This document shows positions 15,744 through 27,354 of a DNA stretch of 64,000 bases, piece by piece. The number at the start of each line of letters is the position of its first letter. The first letter of the stretch is position 1. The position numbers and the translations under genes are program-made. The stretch is from Litorilinea aerophila (GTDB taxonomy: Bacteria; Chloroflexota; Anaerolineae; Caldilineales; Caldilineaceae). The notes beneath the pieces were generated by a model. The model saw nothing but the letters and a program-made list of their open reading frames with translations. It did no database searches and was not told where the DNA came from. Location of the stretch: positions 277,249 to 341,248 of the forward strand of contig NZ_VIGC02000001.1 of NCBI RefSeq assembly GCF_006569185.2. The letters run 5' to 3'.

Positions 15744-16748
15744 ATGACCATGGGGAAGTGGTGGCCCCAGGGACTGGTAACGTTACCGGTGAGGATGATG
15801 GGCGTGTTTGAGGGATCGGGCGCCGGGGCCCAGGTCAATCCCCCCGTGATGGATTATGAGGGCAGCCCCTATCGGACTGAGTTTTGGGAAGGCCAGGGGC
15901 GGGAATACGAGGACGCGGTTGAGCGCCTCGCCCTCCAGGCCCTCCTACCATCGTCGGGTGGCCGGTTGGTGGAGGTGGGGGCCGGGTTTGGCCGGCTTGC
16001 GGACCTCTACCTGGGCTATGACCAGGTGATCCTGTTCGATTACAGCCGTACCTTGCTACAGGAGGCGGTTCGGCGGTGGGGACACGATCCCCGCTTTCTC
16101 TTCGTGGCCGGCAACCTGTACCAGCTGCCGCTGGCCAGCGGGGTGGCTGATGCCCTGGTGATGGTTCGGGTCATGCACCACCTGGCCGATGTGCCCCGTG
16201 CCCTGGCCCAGATTTACCGGGTACTCCATCGGGAGAGTGTGGCCGTCCTGGAGTATGCCAACAAGCGTCATCTGAAGGCCCTGTTGCGCTGGCTGACCGG
16301 CCGACAGCGCTGGTCACCCATGGACCCCAGCCCGGTGGAGTTTGTAAAGCTGAATTTCGACTTTCATCCTGCCTGGATGTGGGAGCAATTTGCGCGCGCC
16401 CGGCTGGTTCCGGCGCGTCAGCTGGCTGTCTCCCATTTCCGGGTTCCCTGGCTCAAACGCTGGGTGCCTGCCAGGTCCCTGGCCCGTCTGGATCGGCTGC
16501 TTTTTACCGTAGGTGGGCGTTATCCCCTGTCGCCCAGTGTCTTCGTCCAGGTGCGTCCCCAGGGGGCCGAAGCCCCCCGGTATGCTGGCGTCCAGGCCGT
16601 CAACGACCTCCTGGCCTGCCCATTCTGTGGCATGGAAGGGAACTTTGTCCTGACCCAGGAGGATCGCCTTTTCTGCCGTTCCTGTGGAACCGGCTATGCC
16701 CGGCGGGATGGCATCTGGGATTTCAAGGAGCCGGTAGATTCTCTTTAG
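15744..16748 (+). CDS. Class I SAM-dependent methyltransferase with C-terminal zinc ribbon
   Basis: 334 residues. The AdoMet fold starts at LVEVGAGFGRLADLY, followed by VILFDYSRTLLQEA and the LYQLPLASGVADALVMVRVMHHLADVPRAL segment, as in the methyltransferase 11 group. The last 50 residues form a Trm112-like zinc ribbon with two CxxC pairs (LLACPFCG, CRSCGTGY). The start is uncertain: ATG 15744 has AGGGG 8 nt upstream, while GTG 15849 or ATG 15852 would start at the first conserved DYEGSPYRTEFWEGQG. The frame 5' of 15744 runs through the parS site. The stop codon coincides with the edge of repeat copy B. The substrate is unknown. Confidence 0.82.
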   Translation: MTMGKWWPQGLVTLPVRMMGVFEGSGAGAQVNPPVMDYEGSPYRTEFWEGQGREYEDAVERLALQALLPSSGGRLVEVGAGFGRLADLYLGYDQVILFDYSRTLLQEAVRRWGHDPRFLFVAGNLYQLPLASGVADALVMVRVMHHLADVPRALAQIYRVLHRESVAVLEYANKRHLKALLRWLTGRQRWSPMDPSPVEFVKLNFDFHPAWMWEQFARARLVPARQLAVSHFRVPWLKRWVPARSLARLDRLLFTVGGRYPLSPSVFVQVRPQGAEAPRYAGVQAVNDLLACPFCGMEGNFVLTQEDRLFCRSCGTGYARRDGIWDFKEPVDSL

Positions 16749-16826
16749 TAAATCCCGGTAGAAATTCGCCGATGGTTTCTACCAGCGGTAGCGCCGCCGA
16801 AGTTCTGCCGTGGTATTTACGCCAGA
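16747..16826 (-). repeat. Dispersed intergenic repeat, copy B
   Basis: Reads AGTAAATCCCGGTAGAAATT... to TATTTACGCCAGA on the plus strand. It is the reverse complement of the copy A layout and its first bases overlap the stop codon of the methyltransferase gene. GGTAGAAA and TTTCTACC inside it can form a stem. The rest of the gap, to 17077, holds no recognised element apart from a TATTAT hexamer at 17019-17024. Confidence 0.75.
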
Positions 16827-17077
16827 CTGTACGAGCCAGATCGGATGGCAATCCAGTCGGTTGGAGAGGGAAACTATTTCGGCTCAGATTCGTTCTTCAA
16901 GTAGGAGGTGCCCCCTTTAGGGGATGTTAGTGGGAAGTGGATAGCTGTATTTACTGCGAAAAATCATCATCGTACTCTGTTTGGAATTGTTGCCACCACA
17001 TTTTCGTTGGAATCCCTTTATTATCTCTTGTTCGGGGCTTGAATTGTGGCTTGTGCAACGACCTGTCTGATTGCTAA

Positions 17078-18415
<1,338 letters not shown>

Positions 18416-18430
18416 TTCGTGCCTGACCAA

Positions 18431-18446
18431 TGTTTCACGTGAAACA
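18431..18446. other. parS site 2
   Basis: A second perfect TGTTTCACGTGAAACA, 15 bp after the rpoD stop. Its last bases are also the base of the rpoD terminator stem. Confidence 0.92.
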
Positions 18447-18485
18447 GAGGGGGCGGCCCGATACGGGCCGCCCCCTCTGTTTTTA
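18442..18485 (+). terminator. Rho-independent terminator of rpoD
   Basis: A 19-bp perfect stem (arms 18442-18460 and 18464-18482) with a 3-nt loop and a T-rich 3' end (TTTTTATT). It lies within the short gap to the convergent E1 gene and may serve both strands. Confidence 0.9.
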
Positions 18486-18511
18486 TTGGGTGCAACTGTG
18501 GGTGATTGGGG

Positions 18512-20977
18512 TCAGATGCCCAGCCGGTTGCGCCGGAGGATTTCCGCCGTGGCCTGGGCCGTGGTGACCTGGTGGCCGGGCAGGGGCAGGATGCGCTCGT
18601 GGATGGTGTCGATGATCCACTCCTTCTGGGGAAAGAAAGCTTCCTCCAGCTCGGCCGGCGGCGTGATCCAATTCCGGGCGCCCACCACAGCCACCGGCCC
18701 ATCCAGATAGTCAAAGGCCAGTTGGCTGATGTTGGAGGCCATGGTGTGCAGGAACGATCCCCGTTCACAGGCGTCAGAGGCCAGCACCACCTTCCCCGTC
18801 TTCTTGACCGAGTCCACGATTTTCTCGTAGTTCAACGGATTGATGAAGCGGGCGTCAATCACCTCCGCTGAGAGATCGTAGCGCTCGGCCAGCTCATCGG
18901 CCGCCTCCAGGGCCCGGTAGAGGGTAGCGCCGATGGTCACAATGGTGAGGTCGGTACCCTCTCGCCGGATGGCCGGCTCACCCATCTCCACCTCGTAATA
19001 CTCCACCGGTACACCGCCCGGCACCAGGATTTCCGGCTCCGGGTAGAGGCGCTGGCTCTCGAAGAAGACCACCGGATCGGTGCCTCGCAGGGCCAGGTTT
19101 AACATGCCCTTGGCGTCGTACGGGGTAGCCGGGAACATGACCTTGAGCCCTGGAATGTGGGCCACCAGGGAGCTCCAATCCTGGGAGTGCTGGGCGCCAT
19201 ATTTGGAGCCCACCGAGACCCGCAGCACCATGGGCATGGTCAGCAGCCCACCGGACATGCCCTGCCATTTGGCCATCTGGTTGAAGATCTCATCGCCAGC
19301 CCGCCCCATGAAGTCACAGTACATGAGCTCGGCCACCACCCGGCCGCCGCTGATGGCATAGCCCACCGCTGCCCCCACGATAGCCGCCTCAGAGATGGGG
19401 GTGTTGAAGAGACGATGGTAGGGCAGACATTCGGTCAGGCCCCGGTACACGCCAAAGGCGCCGCCCCAATCCCGGTTTTCCTCGCCAAAGGCGATCATGG
19501 TGGGGTCCTCGTAGAAGCGGTGGATCATGGCCTCGAAGAGGGCTTCAGCGTAGGTGAGGCAGCGCAGCTTGGGCAGGGGCCGGCCGTTCTCATCCAGGCC
19601 AAAACGGCTTTTGGCCTGCAACACCTTGAGCCGGGTCTCCTCCTTGGGCAGCAGTACCTCCGGTGTGCCCTCTGCCAACCGGTCCCGCACCTGGTTCGAG
19701 AACATGAGCTCGCCGATAGCGTCACTTTGTACGCTGATGCGGGGAGAAATCTCGTCCGAAATGGCCGCTGGCAGGATGTGCACCAGCCGTTCCACGATCT
19801 CTTCGTGGTAGGCATCCAGCTGGCCCTCGTCGGCGTGGCCATACTCCAACAGGTAGTGCCGAAAGCCCTGAAGCGCGTCCTGCTGCATCCAGAGATCGAT
19901 CTCTTCCTTGGTACGGTACGCGGAGGCATCTGAAGGAGAATGGCCGGAGAAACGGTAGGTGACCGTATCCAACAGCACCGGGCCACGCCCTTCCTCCAGG
20001 ATCTTGCGCTTGCGCTCGATGGCGTCGGCCACAGCCAGCGGATTGTAGCCGTCGATCCGTTCGGCGTGCATGGCTTCCGGGTTGACGCCCAGGCCCACCC
20101 GGGCCAGGATTTCAAAGCCCATGGTTTCGCCCTTGGGCTGGCCACCCATGCCGTAGAAGTTGTTGACAAAGTTGAAGAGCATGGGCGGCGCACCCCCGAT
20201 TTCCGGATCCCACAGGGTACGATACTGGTCCATGGCCGCCAGCATCATGGCCTCCCAGACGGGCCCACAGCCCATGGAGGCGTCCCCGATGTTGGCGATC
20301 ACGATGCCGGGGCGCCGGTTGATGCGCTTGAAGAGGGCGGCGCCGGTGGCGATGTCGGCCGAACCGCCTACGATGGCGTTATTGGGCATCACGCCGAAGG
20401 GTGGGAAAAAGGCGTGCATGGAGCCGCCCATCCCCTTGTTGAAGCCGTTTTCCCGGCCGAAGATCTCGGCCATGGCGCCGTAGAGGACGTAGTTGATGGC
20501 CAAATCCCTGACATCGCCGTGGCCGTTGCCCAGGCCCTCCACCACCCGCAGGGCGGCGCCGCCCATGTACGACTCCATGATGCTCAGCAGCTCCACCTCG
20601 TCCAGCTTCTGGATGGCCGAGAAGCTCTTGGCCAGGATCTCCCCATGGCTGCGATGGGAACCAAAGATGAAATCGTCCGGCGTGAGGTGGTAGCATTGGC
20701 CAACCGCCGCCGACTCCTGGCCGATGGATAGGTGGGCAGGCCCCCGGTGATTGTACTCGATGCCGTGGTAGTTGCCTTCCCGTTTGATGCGATCCAACAT
20801 GGTCTCGAACTCGCGGATGAAGACCATGTCCCGGTACATGCGTACCAGGTTTTCAGAGCCATACTTCTCGGCCTCAGCTTTGGGGTCGGACACGTAGGCG
20901 TTGATCGGTATCTCCGGTGCACGGAGGACGCCTGGTTTACGCACTTCGGCCGGATCAATGGTAATTGCTTTGGTCAT
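18512..20977 (-). CDS. Fused E1 alpha-beta of a 2-oxoacid dehydrogenase complex
   Basis: 821 residues combining two subunits normally encoded separately. The alpha half (about 1-400) has [17 protein letters not shown], the GGSMHAF region, the ThDP motif [19 protein letters not shown]...NN and the phosphorylation-loop-like [14 protein letters not shown]. The beta half (about 475-815) has [29 protein letters not shown] and the [14 protein letters not shown] segment, ending in the transketolase C-terminal fold. It decarboxylates a 2-oxoacid (pyruvate, branched-chain, or acetoin) and loads E2. The substrate cannot be set here. Downstream of E2 on the same strand. Confidence 0.9.
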   Translation of the reverse strand: MTKAITIDPAEVRKPGVLRAPEIPINAYVSDPKAEAEKYGSENLVRMYRDMVFIREFETMLDRIKREGNYHGIEYNHRGPAHLSIGQESAAVGQCYHLTPDDFIFGSHRSHGEILAKSFSAIQKLDEVELLSIMESYMGGAALRVVEGLGNGHGDVRDLAINYVLYGAMAEIFGRENGFNKGMGGSMHAFFPPFGVMPNNAIVGGSADIATGAALFKRINRRPGIVIANIGDASMGCGPVWEAMMLAAMDQYRTLWDPEIGGAPPMLFNFVNNFYGMGGQPKGETMGFEILARVGLGVNPEAMHAERIDGYNPLAVADAIERKRKILEEGRGPVLLDTVTYRFSGHSPSDASAYRTKEEIDLWMQQDALQGFRHYLLEYGHADEGQLDAYHEEIVERLVHILPAAISDEISPRISVQSDAIGELMFSNQVRDRLAEGTPEVLLPKEETRLKVLQAKSRFGLDENGRPLPKLRCLTYAEALFEAMIHRFYEDPTMIAFGEENRDWGGAFGVYRGLTECLPYHRLFNTPISEAAIVGAAVGYAISGGRVVAELMYCDFMGRAGDEIFNQMAKWQGMSGGLLTMPMVLRVSVGSKYGAQHSQDWSSLVAHIPGLKVMFPATPYDAKGMLNLALRGTDPVVFFESQRLYPEPEILVPGGVPVEYYEVEMGEPAIRREGTDLTIVTIGATLYRALEAADELAERYDLSAEVIDARFINPLNYEKIVDSVKKTGKVVLASDACERGSFLHTMASNISQLAFDYLDGPVAVVGARNWITPPAELEEAFFPQKEWIIDTIHERILPLPGHQVTTAQATAEILRRNRLGI

Positions 20978-21056
20978 GGGTTCCCTCTACTCGTAATTTC
21001 TGCCCACAAATCACTTCGCGTGCCTGTTTGATTTCCAATTTCCTGCTGTCGAAACC

Positions 21057-21170
21057 ACAGATGGTTCTGCTGCGAAAAGGCCAAATAGGACGCTGACCCA
21101 CGCAGATGAACGCCGATTCGACCATGCTCTCCTGTGTTTCTTTGTGTCCTTGCGCCTTTGCGTTAAAAAA
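21057..21170 (+). repeat. CAGATG-type and CTTTGTGTCCTTGCGCC-type intergenic repeats
   Basis: In the E1-E2 gap, ACAGATGG and CACGCAGATGAACGC are followed by TGTGTTTCTTTGTG. The 18-mer TCCTTGCGCCTTTGCGTT (21147-21164) recurs exactly at 43612-43629. No coding function is evident. Confidence 0.5.
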
Positions 21171-21224
21171 TGCCCTTTTTGCAGAGAAGTCCCAGATGGT
21201 CCTCCAGCAGAAAGGATGCTGCTC

Positions 21225-22586
21225 CTACAGGGCCAGCAAGGTTTCCAGCCCGGCGATGCCTCGAGCCAGTGCCTGCAGGAAGCGGGCGCCCGGGGCCCCG
21301 TCCACGGCCTGGTGGTTCAACGTTAACGACAGGCCCAGATGGGGAATGAACTGGACCTCGCCCTCCACTTCCACCGCTTTCAGCTCGATACTGCCGACGC
21401 CCAGAATGGCCACCTGGGGGGGATTGAGGATGGGGGTGAAGCGTTCGATGCCCAAACTGCCCAGATTGGTCACCGTGAAGGTCCCGCCGTTCAGCTCATC
21501 CGGCGTGATGGAACCTTCCTGGCAGGCGGTGGAGAGGCGCTTGCTGGCCCGGCTCAGCTCTCGCAGGGAGAGAACATGGGCCCGACGAATGACCGGCACC
21601 ATGAGCCCTCGGGGCGTATCCACGGCGAAACCCAGGTGCACAGCCCGGTAGCGGGTGATGGTCTCGCCATCGTACCAGGCGTTGAGGTCGGGGAATTGGA
21701 GCAAAACCCGGGAAACGGCGAAGAGGACCAGATCGTTGATGGTCACCCCTTGCAGTTCCAACGCCGGTTCGCTCTCCTTGAGCCGTCGCCGATAGGCCAG
21801 CAGGGCCCGGGCATCGGCTGAGGCATGGAGGGTCAACTGGGCGGTGCTCTGCAGGGAGTGGAGCATCCGCTCGGCAATCACTTTGCGAATGCCCCGTACC
21901 GGGATCCGTTCCAGCACGTCGTCCTCGGCACCGGCCGCTGCCGGGGACGGTGCGGGGGACACCACGGCCTCCAGGTCCCTGGACATCACCCTGCCGCCGG
22001 GACCGGTACCCCGGCCAGGCGCTCGGTAGCCGCCCGTCTCCACCATGGCCTTGGCCACGGGGCTCAGGCGGGGCTGGGCGGCCAGGGCCGCTTCCACATC
22101 CCGTTCGATGATGCGCCCGCCAGGGCCGGTACCCTGCACGCCGGTCAGGTCAATCTGGCGCCGGGCGGCCAGGTTGCGAGCCCGGGGCGAGATGGCTTGG
22201 GGAGGGGCAGCGGGAGCGGCGGATGCCTGATCCATCCCTTCCGCCGGGGCTTCTTGAACTGGTGCTTCTTCTGAAGGGGCAGGAGGGGCGGCCTCTGTCT
22301 GGCTTGCCGAACCCCCTTCCTGGGGGCGCAGGTGGCTGATGTCTTCGCCAGGTGTGCCGATGGCTGCGATGTTGGTCAGGACAGGAACCAATTCTCCTTC
22401 CGGGTAGAAACGGGCCAGGAGCGTCCCGGAAACGGGGCTTTCCACCTCCATCACCGCCTTGTCTGTCTCCACTTCGCAGAGCACGTCGCCTTCCTGGACA
22501 GGATCGCCTTCTTCTTTTTTCCACTCGACAATAATGCAGCTTTCCACCGATTGCCCCTGTTTGGGCATCACTACTGGAGTTGCCAT
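21225..22586 (-). CDS. Dihydrolipoamide acyltransferase (E2)
   Basis: 453 residues. The N-terminal lipoyl domain carries the modified Lys in [10 protein letters not shown] (about residue 43). After a Glu/Ala/Pro-rich linker there are two peripheral subunit-binding domains in tandem ([15 protein letters not shown]...[12 protein letters not shown] and [11 protein letters not shown]...[11 protein letters not shown]), where one is usual. The catalytic domain includes [29 protein letters not shown] and the active-site motif LNHQAVDGA. It passes acyl groups from E1 to CoA. An E3 (lipoamide dehydrogenase) gene is not nearby. E2 precedes E1 in the presumed transcript, the reverse of the common order. 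Confidence 0.92.
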   Translation of the reverse strand: MATPVVMPKQGQSVESCIIVEWKKEEGDPVQEGDVLCEVETDKAVMEVESPVSGTLLARFYPEGELVPVLTNIAAIGTPGEDISHLRPQEGGSASQTEAAPPAPSEEAPVQEAPAEGMDQASAAPAAPPQAISPRARNLAARRQIDLTGVQGTGPGGRIIERDVEAALAAQPRLSPVAKAMVETGGYRAPGRGTGPGGRVMSRDLEAVVSPAPSPAAAGAEDDVLERIPVRGIRKVIAERMLHSLQSTAQLTLHASADARALLAYRRRLKESEPALELQGVTINDLVLFAVSRVLLQFPDLNAWYDGETITRYRAVHLGFAVDTPRGLMVPVIRRAHVLSLRELSRASKRLSTACQEGSITPDELNGGTFTVTNLGSLGIERFTPILNPPQVAILGVGSIELKAVEVEGEVQFIPHLGLSLTLNHQAVDGAPGARFLQALARGIAGLETLLAL

Positions 22587-22721
22587 GGTATCTTTATCGC
22601 TCCTACGTTCTGTTGAAGGCTTATCTTTTCCGGGGTGGTGGGGCTGGCCGTGGACCTTTCAGCCGTTTCTCTACGTTTCCCTTGGGCCTAGAATCCTGTC
22701 GTGTCCGATGTGATGTCCCTG

Positions 22722-23504
22722 TCATGCCCCTTGAAAAGCCGCCAGGTCGACCCCGGCGATCGACGCCACCACCCGGGATGGCTGATAGGGAAAGCGGTCT
22801 ACGTCTTCCCTTTGGGTGACCCCTGTTAGCACCAGGATGGTGTCCATGCCGCTGCTGAGGCCCGCCACGATGTCAGTGTCCATCCGGTCGCCGATCATGA
22901 CCGTCTCCTCGGAATGGGCGCCCAGGTAATTCAAAGCCGTACGCATCATCAAGGGGTTGGGCTTGCCGATGAAAAACGGGCTGACACCTGTTACCTTCTC
23001 GATAAGCGCAGCCATGGCGCCACAGGCAGGCACGATGCCTTGCTCTGACGGGCCGGCCGGATCGGGGTTGGTGGCCACAAAGCGGGCGCCGTCCAGAATC
23101 AGGCGGATGGCCTTGGTGATGTGGTTGAGGTTGTAGCTGTGGGTCTCTCCCAGCACCACGTAGTCCGGCTCGTAGTCGGTGAGCACATACTCGATGTCGT
23201 GGAGGGCCTGGGTGAGGCCACTTTCGCCGATGACAAAGGCCTTTCCCCTGGGACGCTGGGCATGGAGAAAGCGGGCCGTCGCCATGGCCGAGGTAAAGAT
23301 TCGTTCGGCGGGGACTTCCAGGCCCGCGGTGTGGAGGCGATGGGCCAGGTCCCGGGGCGTGTAGAGGGGGTTGTTGGTGAGCACCAGGTAGGGGATGCCC
23401 GTCTCGTTCAGATGGGCGATGAAATCGCCGGCACCTGGGATGGCCGTGCGCCCTTTGACCAGTACGCCGTCCATGTCCATCAGTACGTTTTTATAGGGTG
23501 GCAT
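22722..23504 (-). CDS. HAD hydrolase, NagD/AraL-like (subfamily IIA)
   Basis: 260 residues. Motif I is [11 protein letters not shown] (nucleophile Asp at about 10), motif II Thr is in YLVLTNNP, and the C2-type cap occupies the middle. Lys and the acidic motif are in [11 protein letters not shown] and [27 protein letters not shown]. Members dephosphorylate sugar phosphates, nitrophenyl phosphate or glycolate phosphate. It lies between E2 and xylB on the same strand, so a role in clearing sugar phosphates is possible but not shown. Confidence 0.9.
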   Translation of the reverse strand: MPPYKNVLMDMDGVLVKGRTAIPGAGDFIAHLNETGIPYLVLTNNPLYTPRDLAHRLHTAGLEVPAERIFTSAMATARFLHAQRPRGKAFVIGESGLTQALHDIEYVLTDYEPDYVVLGETHSYNLNHITKAIRLILDGARFVATNPDPAGPSEQGIVPACGAMAALIEKVTGVSPFFIGKPNPLMMRTALNYLGAHSEETVMIGDRMDTDIVAGLSSGMDTILVLTGVTQREDVDRFPYQPSRVVASIAGVDLAAFQGA

Positions 23505-23600
23505 GGGAGCTAACCTCGTCTGTTTTCTATCAAGTCCTGTTGACGTCCGCCTATCTCCCGGCGATGGTTCGACGATGGGTCGCCGTGTTGATATCGTGTC

Positions 23601-25112
23601 CTATTCTGGTCGGTCCTTCTGGAAGGCGGCGAGCCGGGCGTGAATGGGCGCCAATGCCCTGTAGGCATCTGTGTAGATTTGGACCAGCCCGTCATAGAGC
23701 GGCACCGCTTCTGGCTGTGGATGGAAGGTCTCCACCACCTGGCTATGGGCCGCCGCCATGGACCAGTCAAACAGGCCCACAGCCACGCCCCCGGCCACGG
23801 CTGCCCCCCAACTGGTGGCCTCACTCTTGAGGGACAGGGTCTGAACGGGCAAGTTCAGGCAGTTGGCCAGGATTTGGCACCACAGCCCACTCCGGCTGCC
23901 CCCGCCAATGAGGCGGAGGGCTGAAACGTGGGGAAGCTGGGGCCGCAGCGCATCAAAAATCAGGCGCAGGTTGAAGGCGACGCCCTCCAGGACGGCCCGG
24001 GCCATCTCAGCCTCCCCGTGGCCCATGGTCAGGCCCACAAAGGCGCCCCGGGCCTGGGGGTTCCAAAAGGGGCTGCGTTCGCCCAACAGGTGGGGAAGGA
24101 AAAGAACTCCATCGGCGCCGACAGGGGCTTGGGCTGCCAACCTGTCCAGCTGATCCGACTCTCCCGCAAGTCGCTGCCAGGCCCAGTCCCGGGCGCCGCC
24201 CGCGGCCTGCATGGTGCCCATGGGGCAGTAGCGTTCCGGGTGGAGATGGTGAAAGGTAAAGGTGCGCTGTTGAGGATCCAGGATGGGGCGTGGGGTGCTG
24301 ACGCTGATCCAGGCCGACGAGCCGATGTAGGCATAGGCGGCCCCGGGCTCCACCACCCCTGCGCCCACGCCCGCACAGGCGCCATCGCCGCCGCCGATGA
24401 CCACCGGCGTGCCCTCGGCCAGGCCCGTGGCTTGGGCTGCCTCCGGGGTGACATGGCCGATGATGGCGGTAGACGGGTAGAGGGGAGGCAAGGTGTCGGG
24501 CGGGATCTCCAACTGTGCCAGCCAGGCTTCGTTCCAGCAGCGCTCTTCCAGGTCGAAGAGCAACGTTCCCGAAGCGTCCGAGTAGTCTGTCGCCCGCTGT
24601 CCTGTCAGGCGAAAGGCCAGGTAATCCTTGGGCTGCAGGAAGGTCGCCGTGGCCTGAAAGATCTCGGGCTGGTGGTGCCGAATCCACAAGATTTTGGCCC
24701 CGGTATAGGCCGGGCTGACCCGATGGCCGGTGACCTGATAGATGGTGTCCGCGCCCAGGAGCGCGGCCATGTGGTGGGCCTCATCCTGGGCCCGTTGATC
24801 GGCCCAGATGATGCAGGAGCGGAGGGGATGGCCGGCCTGATCCACCGGCAGGCAGCCCATCATGTGGCCGCTGAAGCTGACGGCGGCCACCGCTTCGGGC
24901 TTTGCACCCGCCTCGGCCAGCAGGCGTTGGGTGGTCTGGCAGAGGGCCTGCCACCACTCCTGCGGATCTTGTTCAGCCCAGTTGGGGCGAGGATAGGCGG
25001 TGGGATAAGCATGGAAGGCACTACCCAGCAGAGAGCCGTCCCTGTCGAAGAGACTGGCTTTGTTGCCGGTAGTGCCCAGGTCATGGGCCAGGATCAGCCG
25101 CTTTTCAACCAT
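23601..25112 (-). CDS. xylB: Xylulokinase (FGGY family)
   Basis: 503 residues. It begins LILAHDLGTTGNKASLFD, then has EQDPQEWWQAL, the substrate loop SFSGHMMGCLPVD and IIWADQRAQDEA. The second domain carries GGGDGACAGVGAGVV, the SSAWISVSTPRP ATP loop and ALRLIGGGSRSGLWCQI. These fit xylulokinase-type FGGY enzymes that phosphorylate D-xylulose; related pentulose or polyol substrates cannot be excluded. It is the first gene of the leftward set and is divergent from the rhamnose locus. No xylA is present. Confidence 0.87.
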   Translation of the reverse strand: MVEKRLILAHDLGTTGNKASLFDRDGSLLGSAFHAYPTAYPRPNWAEQDPQEWWQALCQTTQRLLAEAGAKPEAVAAVSFSGHMMGCLPVDQAGHPLRSCIIWADQRAQDEAHHMAALLGADTIYQVTGHRVSPAYTGAKILWIRHHQPEIFQATATFLQPKDYLAFRLTGQRATDYSDASGTLLFDLEERCWNEAWLAQLEIPPDTLPPLYPSTAIIGHVTPEAAQATGLAEGTPVVIGGGDGACAGVGAGVVEPGAAYAYIGSSAWISVSTPRPILDPQQRTFTFHHLHPERYCPMGTMQAAGGARDWAWQRLAGESDQLDRLAAQAPVGADGVLFLPHLLGERSPFWNPQARGAFVGLTMGHGEAEMARAVLEGVAFNLRLIFDALRPQLPHVSALRLIGGGSRSGLWCQILANCLNLPVQTLSLKSEATSWGAAVAGGVAVGLFDWSMAAAHSQVVETFHPQPEAVPLYDGLVQIYTDAYRALAPIHARLAAFQKDRPE

Positions 25113-25308
25113 GGTCCTTTTGCAATCTCTTCGTAAATTTGCCTGGTAAATCTGTCTGGTAAATCGGTACGGGTCAATCTGTCTTGAGGTGCCGTTGGTT
25201 CCGGGAAAGGGTCGATCAACGAGTGGCCCCGCGAGGGCCCAACCTCAGGCAGCCGAAACCGCGACTCCTCTGCACGTCCGGTCCTGTCTGGTGCGGTGAA
25301 GCTGGCTT

Positions 25309-25338
25309 GAGTATAACATTGCCCCAAACCAATGGCAA
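25309..25338 (-). promoter_or_regulatory. Promoter for xylB and downstream genes
   Basis: On the minus strand TTGCCA (25333-25338), an 18-bp spacer and TATACT (25309-25314), about 200 nt before xylB. Confidence 0.55.
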
Positions 25339-25401
25339 ACGATCGGACAGATTTCTTGTCGAAGGCTTTTGAAATTAAGGCAAAGTTGAAACTCAGGTGG
25401 G

Positions 25402-25430
25402 TTGCAAAAGATGTAATATTGTGATAAATT
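25402..25430 (+). promoter_or_regulatory. Promoter for the rightward sugar locus
   Basis: TTGCAA (25402-25407), 17 bp and TAAATT (25425-25430), back to back with the xylB promoter within the 25113-25696 gap. Nothing coding is seen in that gap; a DeoR-type regulator encoded at 39.5 kb is the obvious candidate to act here. Confidence 0.45.
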
Positions 25431-25696
25431 TACTAATGTCTTACGATTTACTTCCGATATCGAATCTTCCATTATCTGCCCGGTTCCCGGCTGGAAATCC
25501 ATGTTTCCCCCGCTGGATCGGTTTCGGGTGGGCGTGCAGCTTTGGGCCCACGACGGGACCGAATTGCGACCGGGATACGTCCAGACGGCTCCAGTAGCCT
25601 GCGTGCACCGACATCCGCGTGCGCCATGTACAGCATTAACCTCCTACGTGCGCCTGACGCGCGCCCACAAACTGTACGCCGACAAGAGGCTAAACC

Positions 25697-26314
25697 ATGC
25701 ATGATTCTGTCGATCCCCGCAGCAAGATGGTCGAGATTGCCGGCCTTCTCTACGAGCGCCACCTGACCAACAGTGCAGGCGGCAACTTGAGCTGTCGTGT
25801 GGGCGATCACATCTATATCACACCCCGGTATCTAGGCAGCAAGCACCGCTGGAAGCTGCGGGAGGAGATGATCCTGGTCTTCGACCGGGATTTCAATATT
25901 TTGGAGGGGGATCCGGCCCTGGTGAGCCGGGAAAGTCGGATGCATTTCGGCTGTTACCGCCACTTTCCCCAGATCAACGGCGTGATCCACGCCCACCCCC
26001 GCTACCTGAATGTCTTCGCGGCGGCGGGCAAACCGGTCACGCCCACCAACCAGTACACGGAAAAATTCGACCCGGTCGAGGTGGTCCCCAACCTGCCCTC
26101 CCACAGCCAGGAGCTGGCGGATGCCGTGGTGGCCAAGCTTCAGCCCCGGGCAGAAACCCTGGCCAAAAATGGCCTGGGCCTGATCCTGGCCTGGCACGGG
26201 GTGGTAACCGTAGGCCGAGACCTGGACGACGCCTACGACACCCTGGAGCGGCTGGAGTGGAGCGCCCAGACGTTGCTGTGGGCCCGGGCCTGCAACCTGG
26301 AGTTGAGGCCGTAG
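25697..26314 (+). CDS. Class II aldolase/adducin family protein
   Basis: 205 residues. The family core is clear: GGNLSCRVGDHIYITP, catalytic Glu in SRESRMH, the zinc His pair in GVIHAHPRYLNVFA, and a third His in ILAWHGVVTVG. Such enzymes cleave ketose-1-phosphates (fuculose-1-P, rhamnulose-1-P, ribulose-P epimerisation) into DHAP and an aldehyde. It is the first gene of the rightward operon, 6 bp before the PfkB gene. A second, longer class II aldolase is encoded at 38.7 kb, so the two may have different substrates. Confidence 0.88.
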   Translation: MHDSVDPRSKMVEIAGLLYERHLTNSAGGNLSCRVGDHIYITPRYLGSKHRWKLREEMILVFDRDFNILEGDPALVSRESRMHFGCYRHFPQINGVIHAHPRYLNVFAAAGKPVTPTNQYTEKFDPVEVVPNLPSHSQELADAVVAKLQPRAETLAKNGLGLILAWHGVVTVGRDLDDAYDTLERLEWSAQTLLWARACNLELRP

Positions 26315-26320
26315 CGGTCC

Positions 26321-27301
26321 ATGATTCTGACGGTCACCCTGAACCCCACCATCGACCGGGTTCTGTTCATCCAGGATTTTGCCCTGGGGGATGTGGTCCG
26401 GGCGGAGCGGGAAGTGGTTTCGCCCAGCGGCAAGGGGATCGACGTCTCCCTGATCGTTCAGGAGTTGGGCGGCGTGACCCGGGCCATCGCCCTCAACGCC
26501 GGCTACAGCGGCCAGATTTTGGCCGCCCTGTTGGCAGAGCGGCAACTTCCCTGCGACTTCGTGCCGGCTCATGGCCACACCCGGATGGCCTGCCTCCTGA
26601 CGGAGCAGGCCACCGGCCGCCAGTCCACCATTCTGGCGCCCACGCTGGTGGGCGAGCCGGCCCATCTGACCCAGGTGGTGGCCCGCCTGGAGGCACTGGC
26701 GCCCGCCGCCTGGGGGGTGGCCTGCGCCGGCAGCATCCCGCCGGGCCTCCCGGCGGACAGCTACAGGACGTTGATCCTCGCTGGTCGCCGCCATGGCCTG
26801 GTGACCCTGCTGGACGCGTCCGGGCCAGGGCTTCGGGCCGGCGTCGCCAGCCAGCCGGATATCCTCAAGGTCAACCTGCGGGAGCTGGCCGAGCTTGTGC
26901 CGGAGGTGGGGGCATGGCGTCAGGCGCTGATGACGAAGGAGCAGGCCGCCGATTTTCCTGCTCGCCTGGAGGCACTAGCCCGTTTGCTGGCGGGGCAGTG
27001 GCCCATCCTGGCCACCCAGGCCCTGGTGGTGACCCTGGGGAGCCAGGGTTTGGTGGCCTTCACCCACCAGGGCCGCTACCACGTGCCGGCGCTGGATGTG
27101 CCGGTGGTCAGCCCGGCCGGCGCCGGGGATGCCGTCAGCGCGGGCATCCTGTTGGCTCGCAGCCAGGGGAAGCCGTGGGATGAAGCCCTGGCGCTGGGCA
27201 CGGCTGCTGCCGCTGCCGTGGTGATGAACGAAGGCACCGCCGTCTGCACACGACAACAGGTGGAGACACTGCTGCCCCAGGTCCACGTGTTGTCTCTGTA
27301 A
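26321..27301 (+). CDS. PfkB-family sugar-phosphate kinase (1-phosphofructokinase/tagatose-6-P kinase-like)
   Basis: 326 residues. It begins ILTVTLNPTIDRVLFI, the hallmark of the FruK/LacC group, and has SPSGKGIDVSLIVQELGG, ACAGSIPPGLP, LKVNLREL and the catalytic anion-hole motif SPAGAGDAVSAGILL. Such kinases phosphorylate fructose-1-P or tagatose-6-P using ATP, making a bisphosphate for aldolase. Co-location with the class II aldolase gene suggests a joint kinase-aldolase step; the actual sugar is not known. Confidence 0.86.
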   Translation: MILTVTLNPTIDRVLFIQDFALGDVVRAEREVVSPSGKGIDVSLIVQELGGVTRAIALNAGYSGQILAALLAERQLPCDFVPAHGHTRMACLLTEQATGRQSTILAPTLVGEPAHLTQVVARLEALAPAAWGVACAGSIPPGLPADSYRTLILAGRRHGLVTLLDASGPGLRAGVASQPDILKVNLRELAELVPEVGAWRQALMTKEQAADFPARLEALARLLAGQWPILATQALVVTLGSQGLVAFTHQGRYHVPALDVPVVSPAGAGDAVSAGILLARSQGKPWDEALALGTAAAAAVVMNEGTAVCTRQQVETLLPQVHVLSL

Positions 27302-27354
27302 CATCTCTTCAACCTGCAATCGCTTTCTAAAACAACATTGGGGTTTGCTATCGG

